Shown one piece after another: positions 7,290 to 16,754 of a stretch of DNA of 64,000 bases. This stretch comes from Herbaspirillum sp. ASV7 (GTDB lineage: Bacteria; Pseudomonadota; Gammaproteobacteria; Burkholderiales; Burkholderiaceae_D). How positions within the stretch are numbered: position 1 is the first letter of the stretch; the number at the start of each line of letters is the position of its first letter. The DNA is taken from positions 1 through 64,000 of the forward strand of contig NZ_JAELUH010000017.1 in NCBI RefSeq assembly GCF_016429215.1, given 5' to 3'. The position numbers and the translations under genes are program-made. The notes under the pieces are model-generated. The model made no database searches. It had not been told where the DNA came from and saw only the letters and a program-made list of their open reading frames with translations.

Positions 7290-10001
7290 TTAGGCAGCCA
7301 GCAGCTGGCGCAGCACGAACGGCAGGATGCCGCCATGCTTGTAGTAGTCGACTTCGATCGGGGTATCGATACGCAGCAGGACCTTGACTTCCTTGGTTTC
7401 ACCATTCTTGCGATGGATCACCAGGGTAGCGTCCTGTTGCGGCTTGATTTCGCCGTCCAGGCCCTTCAGGTCGAAGGTTTCGTCGCCGGTGATGCCCAGC
7501 GTCTGCACGCTGTCGCTGCCCTTGAACTGCAGCGGCAGCACGCCCATGCCAACCAGGTTGGAACGGTGGATGCGCTCGAAGGAACGTGCGATCACCGCCT
7601 TCACGCCCAAGAGCTGGGTGCCCTTGGCCGCCCAGTCGCGGGAGGAGCCGGTACCGTACTCTTCGCCGCCGAAGACCATGGTCGGGGTGCCTTCAGCCAC
7701 GTACTTCATGGCGGCGTCATAGATCGACATTTCTTCGCCGGTCGGCTGGTGCAGGGTGATGCCGCCTTCCACGCGCGAGCCGTCGGGCTTGGCCGGGATC
7801 ATCAGGTTCTTGATACGCACGTTGGCGAAGGTGCCGCGCATCATGATCTCGTGGTTACCGCGACGCGAGCCGTAGGAGTTGAAGTCAGCCTTCAACACGC
7901 CGTTGGCTTGCAGCCACTTGCCGGCCGGGCTGGATTCCTTGATGGAACCGGCCGGGGAGATGTGGTCGGTGGTGATCGAGTCGCCGAACACGCCCAGGGC
8001 GCGTGCGCCGCTGATGCCAGCCGATGCGGCCTTGGGTTCTTCGGAGAAGTTCTCGAAGAACGGCGGCTCGGCGATGTAGGTCGAGGTCGGCCAGTTGTAG
8101 ACTTCGCCCTTGGCGACGCCCTTGATGGCTTCCCACAGCTTGCCCGGAGCACCCTTCACGTCGGCGTAGTTTTCCTTGAAGGTCTTGGCGTTCATGGCGA
8201 ACTTGAGCAGCTTTTCGATCTCTTGTGAGGTCGGCCAGATGTCGCCCAGGTAGATATCCTTGCCACCCTTGCCCTTGCCGACCGGTTCCGTCATCAGGTC
8301 GCGGGTGACATTGCCGGCGATCGCGTAGGCCACCACCAGCGGCGGCGAAGCCAGGAAGTTGGCGCGGATGTTCGGGTGGATACGGGCTTCGAAGTTGCGG
8401 TTGCCCGACAGCACGGCGGCCGCCACGACGTCGTTCTTGACGATGGCTTCGTTCATGGCCGGGGTCAGGTCACCGGCGTTGCCGATGCAAGTGGTGCAAC
8501 CGTAGGCGGTCACGCCAAAGCCCAGTTTTTCCAGGTAGGGCAACAGGCCTGCCGCTTCCAGGTACTTGGTCACCACGCGCGAGCCAGGCGCCAGCGAGGT
8601 CTTGATGTGCGGTGCGACCTTCAGGCCGGCTTCGACCGCCTTCTTGGCCAACAGGCCGGCAGCCAGCAGCACGCTCGGGTTGGAGGTGTTGGTGCAGGAG
8701 GTGATGGCGGCGATCAGCACGTCGCCGTTGTGCACATCCACGCCGTCGGCGTTCTTGTAGGCGGCGGTGAGGTCTTCAGCCTTCTTGTTGAAGCCGTTTT
8801 CCGACACCGGCTTGGTGAACAGGTCGGAGAAGGTGGACTTGACGTTGCCGATCTCGATACGGTCTTGCGGGCGCTTCGGACCAGCCAGGGAGGGCGCGAC
8901 GGTGCCCAGGTCCAGCGAGACTTCCTGGGTGTAGTCGATCTGGCCGGCCTTGGGCACGCCGTACAGGCCCTGGGCCTTGAAGTAGGCTTCGAAGGCATCG
9001 ATCTCGGCCTTGGTGCGGCCGGTGCCCTTGAAGTAGTCGATGGTGGCGTCGTCAACCGGGAAGAAGCCCATGGTGGCGCCGTATTCCGGGGCCATGTTGG
9101 CGATAGTGGCGCGGTCGGTCAGCGACAGCGATTCGGTGCCTTCACCGAAGAATTCGACGAACTTGCCCACGACCTTGGTCTGGCGCAGCAGTTCGGTGAT
9201 GGTCAGCACCAGGTCGGTGGCGGTGACGCCTTCGCGCAGGGCGCCGGTCAGGTTCACGCCGACCACGTCCGGGGTCAGGAAGTAGACCGGCTGGCCCAGC
9301 ATGCCGGCTTCGGCTTCGATGCCGCCCACGCCCCAGCCGACCACGCCGATGCCGTTGATCATGGTGGTGTGGGAGTCGGTGCCGACCAGGGTGTCAGGGT
9401 AGTAGACGCCGGTCTTGTTGTGCACGCCGCGTGCCAGGTATTCCAGGTTGACCTGGTGCACGATGCCGAAGCCCGGGGGCACCACGCCGAAGGTGTCGAA
9501 GGCTTGCATGCCCCACTTCATGAACTGGTAGCGCTCGTTGTTGCGCGAGAATTCCAGCTTCATGTTCAGGTCCAGTGCCTTCTTCTCGCGGAAGTGGTCG
9601 ATCTGCACCGAGTGGTCCACCACCAGGTCCACGGGGACCAGCGGTTCGATGTTCTTGGGGTTCTTGCCCAGCTTGCTGGCGACGTTGCGCATGGCGGCCA
9701 GGTCGGCCAGCAGCGGCACGCCGGTGAAGTCCTGCAGCACCACGCGGGCCACCACGAAGGGGATCTCATCCACGCGGGCAGCCTTGGCGCCCCAGTTGGC
9801 CAGTTGCTTGACGTGTTCTTCGGTGACCTTCTGGCCATCGCAGTTGCGCAGCACCGATTCCAGCACGATACGGATGGACACCGGCAGGCGCGAGATATTC
9901 ACGCCCAGCGATTTTTGCAGGGCGGGCAGGGAGTAGAACTTGCCCTTCTTGGAACCGGAAATCTTGAATTCCTTTAGGGTGTTCAATGTGTTGCGAGACA
10001 T
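7290..10001 (-). CDS. acnA: Aconitate hydratase AcnA
   Basis: AcnA interconverts citrate and isocitrate in the TCA cycle. At 903 residues it has the length of the AcnA/IRP1 class. The three Fe-S ligands are visible in [15 protein letters not shown] and [11 protein letters not shown]. Other family landmarks are [38 protein letters not shown], and in the swivelling domain [16 protein letters not shown] and [18 protein letters not shown] clear ribosome site (AAGGAGAAGAGG on the minus strand) precedes the ATG at 10001. The promoter should lie in the 130 bp up to the next gene. It sits with mdh in a minus-strand run beside the sdh-gltA block. Confidence 0.98.
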   Translation of the reverse strand: MSRNTLNTLKEFKISGSKKGKFYSLPALQKSLGVNISRLPVSIRIVLESVLRNCDGQKVTEEHVKQLANWGAKAARVDEIPFVVARVVLQDFTGVPLLADLAAMRNVASKLGKNPKNIEPLVPVDLVVDHSVQIDHFREKKALDLNMKLEFSRNNERYQFMKWGMQAFDTFGVVPPGFGIVHQVNLEYLARGVHNKTGVYYPDTLVGTDSHTTMINGIGVVGWGVGGIEAEAGMLGQPVYFLTPDVVGVNLTGALREGVTATDLVLTITELLRQTKVVGKFVEFFGEGTESLSLTDRATIANMAPEYGATMGFFPVDDATIDYFKGTGRTKAEIDAFEAYFKAQGLYGVPKAGQIDYTQEVSLDLGTVAPSLAGPKRPQDRIEIGNVKSTFSDLFTKPVSENGFNKKAEDLTAAYKNADGVDVHNGDVLIAAITSCTNTSNPSVLLAAGLLAKKAVEAGLKVAPHIKTSLAPGSRVVTKYLEAAGLLPYLEKLGFGVTAYGCTTCIGNAGDLTPAMNEAIVKNDVVAAAVLSGNRNFEARIHPNIRANFLASPPLVVAYAIAGNVTRDLMTEPVGKGKGGKDIYLGDIWPTSQEIEKLLKFAMNAKTFKENYADVKGAPGKLWEAIKGVAKGEVYNWPTSTYIAEPPFFENFSEEPKAASAGISGARALGVFGDSITTDHISPAGSIKESSPAGKWLQANGVLKADFNSYGSRRGNHEIMMRGTFANVRIKNLMIPAKPDGSRVEGGITLHQPTGEEMSIYDAAMKYVAEGTPTMVFGGEEYGTGSSRDWAAKGTQLLGVKAVIARSFERIHRSNLVGMGVLPLQFKGSDSVQTLGITGDETFDLKGLDGEIKPQQDATLVIHRKNGETKEVKVLLRIDTPIEVDYYKHGGILPFVLRQLLAA

Positions 10002-10131
10002 GGCCTCTTCTCCTTAAATTGGCAATTTAGTGGTGTTAGCTAGTCGAATCCGGTTTGCGCTGCAATGGTGAACTGCGGGGTGCTGCCTGATTCTGTCTTG
10101 CGTTCTGCACCGGGAATGCTGGTATCCCGGA

Positions 10132-10668
10132 TCAGTTATGCTGTGCCGCAGCAACCGCCGGCGCACCCGCTGTCGCGGCGGCCTGCAGTTGCTCGGCGTT
10201 CTTGCATTCGTTGGCCAGTTGCTGGCCCTTCTTGGAGTCCAGCAACAGGCCCTTGGCCGGGATACCGATCCAGACCAGGCCCATCTTGTGGTTCTCGAAG
10301 CGGTTGGCGCCGGTGGTGGTGGCCACGCGGGTGAGGCGGTGGATACGCTTGTTCCAGCGGATGGCGATGTGCTTGTCATCGGCCTCGTTCTTCCAGATGG
10401 TCAGCTTGTTGCCCAGTTCGCACTGGTAGTCGGCCGAGAGCGTGCCGCCCAGTTCGGGTTCGCTGTCATCATCTTCGGCATCCGACGAGAAGGGCATCTT
10501 GGCAGCCGGCGCGGCAGCCGCTGCAGCAGTGGCCTTCTTGGCGGGCGCCTTCTTGGTCAGCTTCTTCTTGGCGGCCGGCTTGGCGTCGGTGCTGCTCTGT
10601 GCCTGGGCGAAGCCGGCGGTGGCGAACAGGGCGCCCAGCAGGGCGATCAGGGTCAGGTGCTTTTTCAT
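10132..10668 (-). CDS. Secreted MliC-like protein (possible lysozyme inhibitor fold)
   Basis: The 178-residue protein starts MKKHLTLIALLGALFATAG with a Sec signal peptide cut near AQA. A lysine- and alanine-rich low-complexity stretch follows (about 25-60), then a C-terminal domain of about 90 residues. That domain has two cysteines (YQCELG and ANECKN), a central HRLTRVATTTGANRFEN and GLVWIGIPAKGLLLDS, a pattern similar to MliC/PliC c-type lysozyme inhibitors (Y-x-C, GLxW, final Cys). MliC itself is usually a lipoprotein; this one has no lipobox. The fold is inferred. It lies 19 bp from the CitE-like gene on the same strand and may be co-transcribed with it. Confidence 0.55.
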   Translation of the reverse strand: MKKHLTLIALLGALFATAGFAQAQSSTDAKPAAKKKLTKKAPAKKATAAAAAAPAAKMPFSSDAEDDDSEPELGGTLSADYQCELGNKLTIWKNEADDKHIAIRWNKRIHRLTRVATTTGANRFENHKMGLVWIGIPAKGLLLDSKKGQQLANECKNAEQLQAAATAGAPAVAAAQHN

Positions 10669-10687
10669 AACGATATCGGGTCGGTCT

Positions 10688-11689
10688 TTACGGCTTGGTT
10701 GAGAGGGAGGCGCCTGCGGCGAACCAGTCGGCTGCCGGTGGGCGCAGTTCCACACCGGTGGCATGCGCGCGTTGCAGGATACTCCAGTAATAGCGATAGC
10801 TTGCACGATCGTGTAGGTTGCCCAGGTGCTGGATCGGGCCCCACTGCACCGACTGCGCCTTGAGCAAGATCTGTGCCGCCAGTTCGGATTCCTCGGTGGA
10901 GGGCGCCATGGCCTGCACGATCGGGCGGATCTGGCCCGGGTGGATGCTCCACATCCGGGTATAGCCAAATTCCTGTGCCGCGCGGCGCGCATCGTCGGCC
11001 ACGGCGGCGGGATTCTTGATATCGGTAGTCACGTTGTGCGACGGCACCTTGCCGTGCGCGTGGCAGGCGGCGGCGATTTCCAGCTTGGCGCGGCGCACCA
11101 GCGGGTGGTCGAACTGTCCGGGGGAGCGCATGGCGCTGCCAGGAATGGCCCCGTAGTGCGCGGAGACGAAATCCATGACCCCGAACGAGAGCGACTGCAC
11201 CTGCGGCAGGGCGGCGATCTTCCAGACATCGGCCAGGGCGCCGTGGGTCTCGATCAGGACATGCACCGGCAGGTCGCTGCGCCCGGCAGCCTGGCTGGCA
11301 CGGCCGATCGATGCCAGTGCACGCTGCACATCGGCCAGGCCTTCGGGCTTGGGCAACATCAGGAAGGCCAGCTCACGGGCGGCACCGCCGCAGATGAGGG
11401 CGACATCCTGCTCGAAATAGGGGCTGCTGACATCATGTACGCGTGCGCCGATGCGGCGGTGCACATTGTCAGGGCCGGCGATCAGTGCTGCGACCAGTTC
11501 GGCGTGCGCGGCTTCATTGCCGGCGGCGGCGCCGTCTTCACAGTCGAAGGTGATATCGAACAGCGCACCGAGCTCCTGTTGCAGGGCCATCGACTTGCGC
11601 ATCAGCTTTTCCGAGCCGGCGTAGTGATCGCACACCGGAAGCGAAGCCGGTTGCTGGGCACCTGGGAACAAGACCTGGGAGGGATGCAT
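10688..11689 (-). CDS. HpcH/HpaI aldolase / CitE-like lyase
   Basis: The 333-residue protein belongs to the citrate lyase beta-subunit / malyl-CoA lyase superfamily of TIM-barrel enzymes that cleave or make acyl-CoA esters with Mg2+. Supporting segments are FDITFDCEDGAAAGNEAAH, LPKPEGLADV, VLIETHGALADV, LSFGVMDFVSAHYG and RMWSIHPGQIRPI. The substrate cannot be read from the sequence; CoA esters of malate-like acids are possible. I chose ATG 11689 (MHPSQVLFPG) over a TTG at 11731, because family proteins begin near the first beta strand. It lies about 100 bp downstream of mdh, with a strong hairpin between the two. Confidence 0.8.
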   Translation of the reverse strand: MHPSQVLFPGAQQPASLPVCDHYAGSEKLMRKSMALQQELGALFDITFDCEDGAAAGNEAAHAELVAALIAGPDNVHRRIGARVHDVSSPYFEQDVALICGGAARELAFLMLPKPEGLADVQRALASIGRASQAAGRSDLPVHVLIETHGALADVWKIAALPQVQSLSFGVMDFVSAHYGAIPGSAMRSPGQFDHPLVRRAKLEIAAACHAHGKVPSHNVTTDIKNPAAVADDARRAAQEFGYTRMWSIHPGQIRPIVQAMAPSTEESELAAQILLKAQSVQWGPIQHLGNLHDRASYRYYWSILQRAHATGVELRPPAADWFAAGASLSTKP

Positions 11690-11749
11690 TGCTGCTGAGT
11701 GTGATCGGTGAAAGTTGGTCGTGACGGTCAACGTGCTACATCTGCGGAT

Positions 11750-11783
11750 ACGGGGCGGCGGCGGTTGCCCGCCGCCGCCCCGT
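11750..11783 (-). other. 15-bp perfect GC hairpin between mdh and the CitE-like gene
   Basis: Arm 11750-11764 pairs perfectly with 11769-11783 around the loop TTGC. The hairpin begins 7 nt after the mdh stop and has no U-tract on either strand, so it is not a standard intrinsic terminator. It may protect the mdh mRNA 3' end or partly separate mdh from the gene downstream. Confidence 0.85.
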
Positions 11784-11790
11784 GGGTCGA

Positions 11791-12780
11791 TTAGCCGACC
11801 AGGTGCTTGACGCCTTCGCGCTCTTCCATCAGCTCCTTCAGAGTGATGTTGATGCGCTCTTGCGAGAACTCATCGATCTCCAGACCCTGGACGATCTTGT
11901 ACTCGCCGTTTTCGGTGGTCACCGGGAAGCCGAACATGGTGCCTTCGGGGATGCCGTAGGAACCGTCCGAGGGGATGCCCATGGTGGTCCACTTGCCGTT
12001 GGTGCCCAGGACCCAGTCACGCACGTGGTCGATGGCCGCGTTGGCCGCCGACGCTGCCGAGGACAGGCCACGGGCTTCGATGATGGCTGCGCCGCGCTTG
12101 CCGACGGTGGGCAGGAACACGTTCTTGTTCCATTCCTGGTCGTTGATGGTGTCCTTGACGGAGGCGCCATCGGCGGTCGCGAAACGGTAGTCGGCGTACA
12201 TGGTCGGCGAGTGGTTGCCCCACACGCACAGCTTTTCGATGGCCGAGACCGGCTTGCCGATCTTGGCAGCCACTTGCGACAGGGCGCGGTTGTGGTCCAG
12301 GCGCAGCATGGCGGTGAAGTTCTTGGCCGGCAGGTTGGGGGCCGACTTCATGGCGATGTAGGCATTGGTGTTGGCCGGGTTGCCGACCACCAGGACCTTC
12401 ACGTCACGCGAAGCCACGGCATCCAGTGCCTTGCCCTGCACGGTGAAGATCTGGGCGTTGGCTTCCAGCAGGTCCTTGCGCTCCATGCCGGGGCCACGGG
12501 GACGGGCACCCACCAGCAGGGCCACGTCGGCATCCTTGAAGGCGGTCATCGGATCGCTGTGGGCGGTCACGCCGGCCAGCAGGGGGAAAGCACAGTCATC
12601 GATTTCCATGATGACGCCCTTCAACGCCTTCTGCGCCTTTTCATCGGGGATTTCCAGCAGTTGCAGGATGACCGGCTGGTCTTTGCCGAGCAGGTCGCCA
12701 TTGGCGATGCGGAAGAGCAGGGAGTAACCGATCTGACCGGCGGCGCCGGTGACGGCAACACGCTTGGGGGCTTTAGCCAT
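11791..12780 (-). CDS. mdh: Malate dehydrogenase (NAD-dependent)
   Basis: Malate dehydrogenase oxidises malate to oxaloacetate in the TCA cycle. The 329-residue protein has the Rossmann start [19 protein letters not shown], substrate-loop arginines in [26 protein letters not shown] and the catalytic histidine in [13 protein letters not shown]. It is the cytosolic-type (MDH2-like) bacterial form. The ATG at 12780 follows a clear GGAG site. Upstream in-frame codons to 12825 have no ribosome site and are rejected. It is transcribed divergently from the GntR gene across a 463-bp spacer. Confidence 0.97.
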   Translation of the reverse strand: MAKAPKRVAVTGAAGQIGYSLLFRIANGDLLGKDQPVILQLLEIPDEKAQKALKGVIMEIDDCAFPLLAGVTAHSDPMTAFKDADVALLVGARPRGPGMERKDLLEANAQIFTVQGKALDAVASRDVKVLVVGNPANTNAYIAMKSAPNLPAKNFTAMLRLDHNRALSQVAAKIGKPVSAIEKLCVWGNHSPTMYADYRFATADGASVKDTINDQEWNKNVFLPTVGKRGAAIIEARGLSSAASAANAAIDHVRDWVLGTNGKWTTMGIPSDGSYGIPEGTMFGFPVTTENGEYKIVQGLEIDEFSQERINITLKELMEEREGVKHLVG

Positions 12781-12934
12781 GTGAATCTCCAAAAGAGGTG
12801 ATGAAAAAAAGCATTCCGACTGCATCGAAGCGCACGTTGCGGTCGCGTCGCGGTGGGCGCGGCAGGGCCGTCTGCGGTTGCTTCTGGTTTGCGCAAGTAA
12901 ATGCGCGACTTCCTCGAATTCTTGTTAGGCCGCC

Positions 12935-12963
12935 ATGATACCGTCGAAAGCGCAGTGCGTCAT
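12935..12963 (-). promoter_or_regulatory. Candidate sigma-70 promoter for mdh
   Basis: On the minus strand ATGACG (12963-12958) is separated by 17 bp from TATCAT (12940-12935), matching the -35 and -10 consensus at four and five of six positions. This would give a 5' leader of about 150 nt before the mdh start. Confidence 0.4.
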
Positions 12964-13167
12964 CGCTTTCGCCCGGGCGTCTGTGGACAAATCAAAAACC
13001 TGTCAAACTTGTGTGCTGGTTACATGAAAACACCGGATTCCGGGCGCCTTGATGAGATCGATTCTCGTTATCGTCTGCGGCTCGGAAATTCGCTTGCTGC
13101 CTGCGTTGGGGGTCTTCAGCTTGCTCGCGAGTGTAGGCCTGCCAACCACTGCTGTCAATCAATATCT

Positions 13168-13187
13168 TATGTCTTATATAAGACATA
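13168..13187. promoter_or_regulatory. Perfect 20-bp palindrome, candidate GntR operator
   Basis: TATGTCTTATATAAGACATA is a perfect inverted repeat with its centre about 66 bp upstream of the gntR start. HutC-type GntR proteins bind such AT-rich palindromes as dimers and often control their own gene. No other perfect copy was noticed in the window. Confidence 0.6.
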
Positions 13188-13243
13188 TTATTGCCTAGTT
13201 TTTGCTGGACGGACTTGGGGTTTTTGTGTTGAAATTCGGGGTT

Positions 13244-14029
13244 ATGAGCTCGATCCTGCCTAATTCGAACAACGCTGACGCGCAAGCCGCGGGGGCGGGT
13301 GTTGCCAGTCCGGCGCCCACTTTCAGTCCGTTGTACCAGCAGATCAAGGCGCTCATCATGCAGCGCCTGGAAGCCGGTGAGTGGAAGCCGGGCGAACTCA
13401 TTCCCAGCGAGGTCGAGCTGGGCGGCCGCTTCAAGGTCAGTCAGGGTACGGTGCGCAAGGCCATCGACGAGCTGGCGGCCGAGAACCTGGTGGTGCGCCG
13501 CCAGGGCAAGGGCACTTTCGTTGCCACCCATCACGAGACCCAGGCGCAATTCCGTTTCCTGCGGCTCATGGCTGACAGTGACGAGCCGCAGCGTCCTGAG
13601 AACAAGATCGTCGAAGTCAAGCGCGTACGCGCATCCGCCGAAGTGGCCCGTCAGCTGGACATGAAGTCCGGCGACTCCGTCATTTTCATCCGGCGGGTAA
13701 AATCATTCAATGGCATTCCCATCATCCTCGAAGACATCTGGCTGCCTGGCGCCATCTTCAAGGGGCTGACGGCCGAGCGCCTGGTGGAATACCGTGGACC
13801 GCTGTATGGCCTGTTCGAGTCCGAATTCGGTACGCGCATGATCCGTGCCGAGGAGCGCATCCGTGCCGTAGGGGCGGATCCGGATGCGGCAGAGTTTCTG
13901 GGCGTGTTGCCCCAAACGCCGTTGCTCAGTGTGGAGCGGGCCTCATTCACCTACGGCGACAAGCCGGTGGAAATGCGGCGCGGGCTGTACCTGACGACGA
14001 ATCATCATTATCAGAGCGAGTTGAGCTGA
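13244..14029 (+). CDS. GntR family (HutC subfamily) transcriptional regulator
   Basis: The 261-residue regulator has a winged-helix DNA-binding domain (about residues 25-95: FSPLYQQIKALIMQRLEAG, IPSEVELGGRFKVSQGTVRKAIDEL, RRQGKGTFVA) and a C-terminal UTRA ligand-binding domain (about 115-255). The start at ATG 13244 follows a GGGG sequence and begins with a variable Ala-rich tail. It stands at the head of the sdhCDAB-gltA block and divergent from mdh, so control of TCA genes is likely but inferred. The ligand is unknown. The 20-bp palindrome upstream suggests autoregulation. Confidence 0.88.
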   Translation: MSSILPNSNNADAQAAGAGVASPAPTFSPLYQQIKALIMQRLEAGEWKPGELIPSEVELGGRFKVSQGTVRKAIDELAAENLVVRRQGKGTFVATHHETQAQFRFLRLMADSDEPQRPENKIVEVKRVRASAEVARQLDMKSGDSVIFIRRVKSFNGIPIILEDIWLPGAIFKGLTAERLVEYRGPLYGLFESEFGTRMIRAEERIRAVGADPDAAEFLGVLPQTPLLSVERASFTYGDKPVEMRRGLYLTTNHHYQSELS

Positions 14030-14183
14030 AGGTCCTGCCGGAGTGCTGCGCGGGCTACGGCCGTGCATCAGGGCAGGCCGCTGTCAAGCCATATTGGCAT
14101 GCTGCGAAGCGCAATAATTGTTGATGGTGATTTAGAAAATCGGCGAAAATTGCAGGATTGTTTTAATCTGAGGAGAACCTTGT

Positions 14184-14594
14184 ATGTCTGAAGCCGCTAA
14201 ACCACCACGGCCGCAATTCCGTAACATACACCTAACCCAAATTGCCGGCTACCGCATGCCCCTGGCTGCCATCGTCTCGATCATGCACCGCATCAGCGGT
14301 CTGTTCCTGTTCCTGATGCTGCCCTTCGTGCTGTTCCTGCTGGACAGCAGCCTCCTGTCGGAAGGCACCTTCGACTACCTCAAGGGCTTCACCTCGGGTT
14401 GGTTCGTCAAGCTGGTCATCCTGGCCCTGTCCTGGGCATATCTGCATCACTTCTGCGCCGGCATCCGCCACCTGATCATGGATAACCACATCGGTCTGGA
14501 CAAGGATAGCGCGCGCAAGTCCTCGGCAACTGTCCTGGTGATCAGCATCGCGCTGATGATCCTGGTCGCATTGAAACTGTTCGGAGCATTCTAA
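14184..14594 (+). CDS. sdhC: Succinate dehydrogenase cytochrome b556 subunit SdhC
   Basis: SdhC is one of two membrane anchors of complex II and helps bind haem b and ubiquinone. The 136-residue protein has three membrane helices (about 32-55, 70-92 and 113-134). Family features are RPQFRNIHL, the SIMHRISGLFLF segment, and LHHFCAGIRHLIMD, which carries the haem-ligand histidine region. A strong GAGGAG ribosome site sits before ATG 14184. It begins the sdhCDAB operon, with sdhD 2 bp downstream. Confidence 0.96.
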   Translation: MSEAAKPPRPQFRNIHLTQIAGYRMPLAAIVSIMHRISGLFLFLMLPFVLFLLDSSLLSEGTFDYLKGFTSGWFVKLVILALSWAYLHHFCAGIRHLIMDNHIGLDKDSARKSSATVLVISIALMILVALKLFGAF

Positions 14595-14596
14595 AA

Positions 14597-14962
14597 ATGG
14601 CTGATAACAATATCGGACCCAAGCGCCTGGTCGTCGGTGCCCACTATGGCCTGCGTGACTGGCTGGCGCAGCGCGCCACCGCCGTGGTGATGGCTGTCTA
14701 CACCGTCATCCTGCTGGTGTGCTTCTTCACTTCGACCAACTTCAGCTACCAGGGCTGGGCGGCGCTGTTCTCGCATCAATGGTTCAAGGTCGCCACCTTC
14801 GCGGTGTTCATGGCGCTGTTCTTCCACGCCTGGATCGGCGTGCGTGATGCGCTCATGGACTACGTCAAGCCCGTCGGCATTCGCCTGGTCCTGCAAGTTG
14901 CCACCATCCTGTGGCTGATCGGTTGCGCTGGCTATGCTGCGCAGATTCTCTGGAGAAACTAA
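14597..14962 (+). CDS. sdhD: Succinate dehydrogenase hydrophobic anchor subunit SdhD
   Basis: SdhD is the second complex II membrane anchor. The 121-residue protein has three predicted membrane helices (about 30-45, 58-80 and 92-115). It begins with RLVVGAHYGLRDWLAQRATAV, typical of betaproteobacterial SdhD, and has FFHAWIGVRDALMDYVKP before helix 3, where the haem and quinone site histidine region lies. It is packed between sdhC (2 bp) and sdhA (2 bp), which favours coupled translation. Confidence 0.95.
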   Translation: MADNNIGPKRLVVGAHYGLRDWLAQRATAVVMAVYTVILLVCFFTSTNFSYQGWAALFSHQWFKVATFAVFMALFFHAWIGVRDALMDYVKPVGIRLVLQVATILWLIGCAGYAAQILWRN

Positions 14963-14964
14963 TC

Positions 14965-16743
14965 GTGGCTGCAATCAAATCCGCCATCACTACCCGCCGC
15001 TTTGACGCGGTCATCGTCGGCGCCGGTGGCTCCGGCATGCGCGCCTCGCTGCAACTGGCCGAAGCCGGCCTGAACGTCGCTGTCCTGTCCAAGGTCTTCC
15101 CGACCCGCTCGCACACCGTGGCTGCCCAAGGCGGCATCGGCGCTTCGCTGGGCAACATGTCCGAGGACAACTGGTACTGGCACATGTTCGACACCGTCAA
15201 GGGTTCGGACTACCTGGGCGACCAGGACGCCATCGAATTCATGTGCCGCGAAGCGCCGAAGGCCGTCTACGAGCTGGAGCACTTCGGCATGCCCTTCGAC
15301 CGCAACCCGGATGGCACCATCTACCAGCGTCCGTTCGGCGGCCACACCGCCAATCTGGGCGAAAAGCCGGTGCAGCGCGCCTGTGCTGCGGCCGACCGTA
15401 CCGGTCACGCACTGCTGCACACCCTGTACCAGCGCAACGTGCGCGCCAAGACCCACTTCTTCGTCGAGTGGATGGCGCTGGACCTGATCCGCAACGAAGA
15501 GGGCGACGTCCTCGGCGTGGTGGCGCTGGAAATGGAAACCGGCGAAATCATGATGCTGCACGCCAAGACCACCCTGTTCGCCACTGGCGGCGCGGGTCGT
15601 ATCTGGGCCGCATCGACCAACGCCTTCATCAACACCGGCGACGGCATGGGCATGGCCGCACGTGCCGGCCTGCCGCTGCAGGACATGGAATTCTGGCAGT
15701 TCCACCCCACCGGCGTGGCCGGCGCGGGCGTGCTGATCACCGAAGGCGTGCGCGGCGAAGGCGGCATCCTGATCAACAGCAACGGCGAACGCTTCATGGA
15801 GCGCTACGCGCCGACGCTGAAGGATCTGGCCCCGCGTGACTTCGTCTCGCGTTCGATGGACCAGGAAATCAAGGAAGGTCGCGGCGTCGGTCCCCATAAG
15901 GATCACGTGCTGCTGGATCTGCGCCACATCGGCGCCGATACCATCAAGAAGCGTCTGCCCTCGATCCTCGAAATCGCCCACAAGTTCGCCAACGTCGATG
16001 CGACCAAGGAACCGATTCCCGTCGTGCCGACCATCCACTACCAGATGGGTGGCATCCCCACCAACATCCACGGCCAGGTGGTCGCGCCCAAGGGCGGTTC
16101 GATGAAGGAAGTGGTGCAGGGCATGTACGCCATCGGCGAATGCGCCTGCGTGTCGGTGCACGGCGCCAACCGCCTGGGCACCAACTCGCTGCTGGACCTG
16201 GTGGTCTTCGGCCGCGCTGCCGGCAACCACATCGTCGCCAGCCGCCTGCAGGACCAGAGCCACAAGCCCATCCCGGCCGGTGCCCTGGACCGTTCGCTGG
16301 AACGCATCGCCCACCTGGAAAACAGCACCGGTTCCGAACGCGTGCAGGATGTGGCCAATGACATCCGCGCCACCATGCAGAAGTACTGCGGCGTGTTCCG
16401 TACCGACGCCCTGCTGCAGGAAGGCTATACCAAGATCATGGAGCTGGACGAGCGCCGCAAGCACGTCTCCTTCAAGGACAAGTCCAAGGTCTTCAACACC
16501 GCCCGCGTGGAAGCGCTGGAACTGGACAACCTGATCGAAACCGCCAAGGCCACCATCACCTCGGCTGCTGCCCGCAAGGAATCGCGCGGCGCCCATGCGC
16601 ACAGCGACTACGAGCAGCGCGACGACGTGAACTGGCTCAAGCACACGCTGTGGTTCTCCGAGGGGAATCGTCTCGACTACAAGCCGGTCAACATGCAGCC
16701 GCTGACCGTCGAGACCTTCAAACCTAAAGCACGTACTTTCTAA
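14965..16743 (+). CDS. sdhA: Succinate dehydrogenase flavoprotein subunit SdhA
   Basis: SdhA oxidises succinate to fumarate using covalently bound FAD. The 592-residue protein has the dinucleotide fold [18 protein letters not shown], the FAD-linking histidine (H50) in [40 protein letters not shown] and [19 protein letters not shown]. The start is GTG 14965, giving [15 protein letters not shown] site upstream supports it, and the ATG at 14911 lies within sdhD in another frame. sdhE downstream encodes the factor that attaches the flavin. Confidence 0.97.
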   Translation: MAAIKSAITTRRFDAVIVGAGGSGMRASLQLAEAGLNVAVLSKVFPTRSHTVAAQGGIGASLGNMSEDNWYWHMFDTVKGSDYLGDQDAIEFMCREAPKAVYELEHFGMPFDRNPDGTIYQRPFGGHTANLGEKPVQRACAAADRTGHALLHTLYQRNVRAKTHFFVEWMALDLIRNEEGDVLGVVALEMETGEIMMLHAKTTLFATGGAGRIWAASTNAFINTGDGMGMAARAGLPLQDMEFWQFHPTGVAGAGVLITEGVRGEGGILINSNGERFMERYAPTLKDLAPRDFVSRSMDQEIKEGRGVGPHKDHVLLDLRHIGADTIKKRLPSILEIAHKFANVDATKEPIPVVPTIHYQMGGIPTNIHGQVVAPKGGSMKEVVQGMYAIGECACVSVHGANRLGTNSLLDLVVFGRAAGNHIVASRLQDQSHKPIPAGALDRSLERIAHLENSTGSERVQDVANDIRATMQKYCGVFRTDALLQEGYTKIMELDERRKHVSFKDKSKVFNTARVEALELDNLIETAKATITSAAARKESRGAHAHSDYEQRDDVNWLKHTLWFSEGNRLDYKPVNMQPLTVETFKPKARTF

Positions 16744-16754
16744 GAGGTCGCAAC

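Larger units (their letters stand above)
12781..13243. other. Divergent intergenic region between mdh and gntR
   Basis: This 463-bp stretch has no believable gene. An open frame at 12901-13263 has poor protein character and overlaps the regulator start. The region holds a candidate mdh promoter (12935-12963, minus strand) and a 20-bp palindrome (13168-13187) close to gntR. The DNA around the palindrome is AT-rich compared with the flanking genes. Nothing else is evident. Confidence 0.7.

Noticed and set aside
8376-9977. Plus-strand open frame of 533 codons opposite acnA
   Set aside because: It is antisense to a confidently identified gene, has biased low-complexity composition typical of GC-rich shadow frames and matches no family.
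10110-10130. CCGGGA/TCCCGG hairpin just after the MliC-like gene as a terminator
   Set aside because: Only a 6-bp stem with no U-tract on the minus strand; it may be incidental.
12901-13263. Open frame of 120 codons in the mdh-gntR spacer
   Set aside because: It spans the palindrome and the gntR start, has many rare residues for this genome and resembles no protein.
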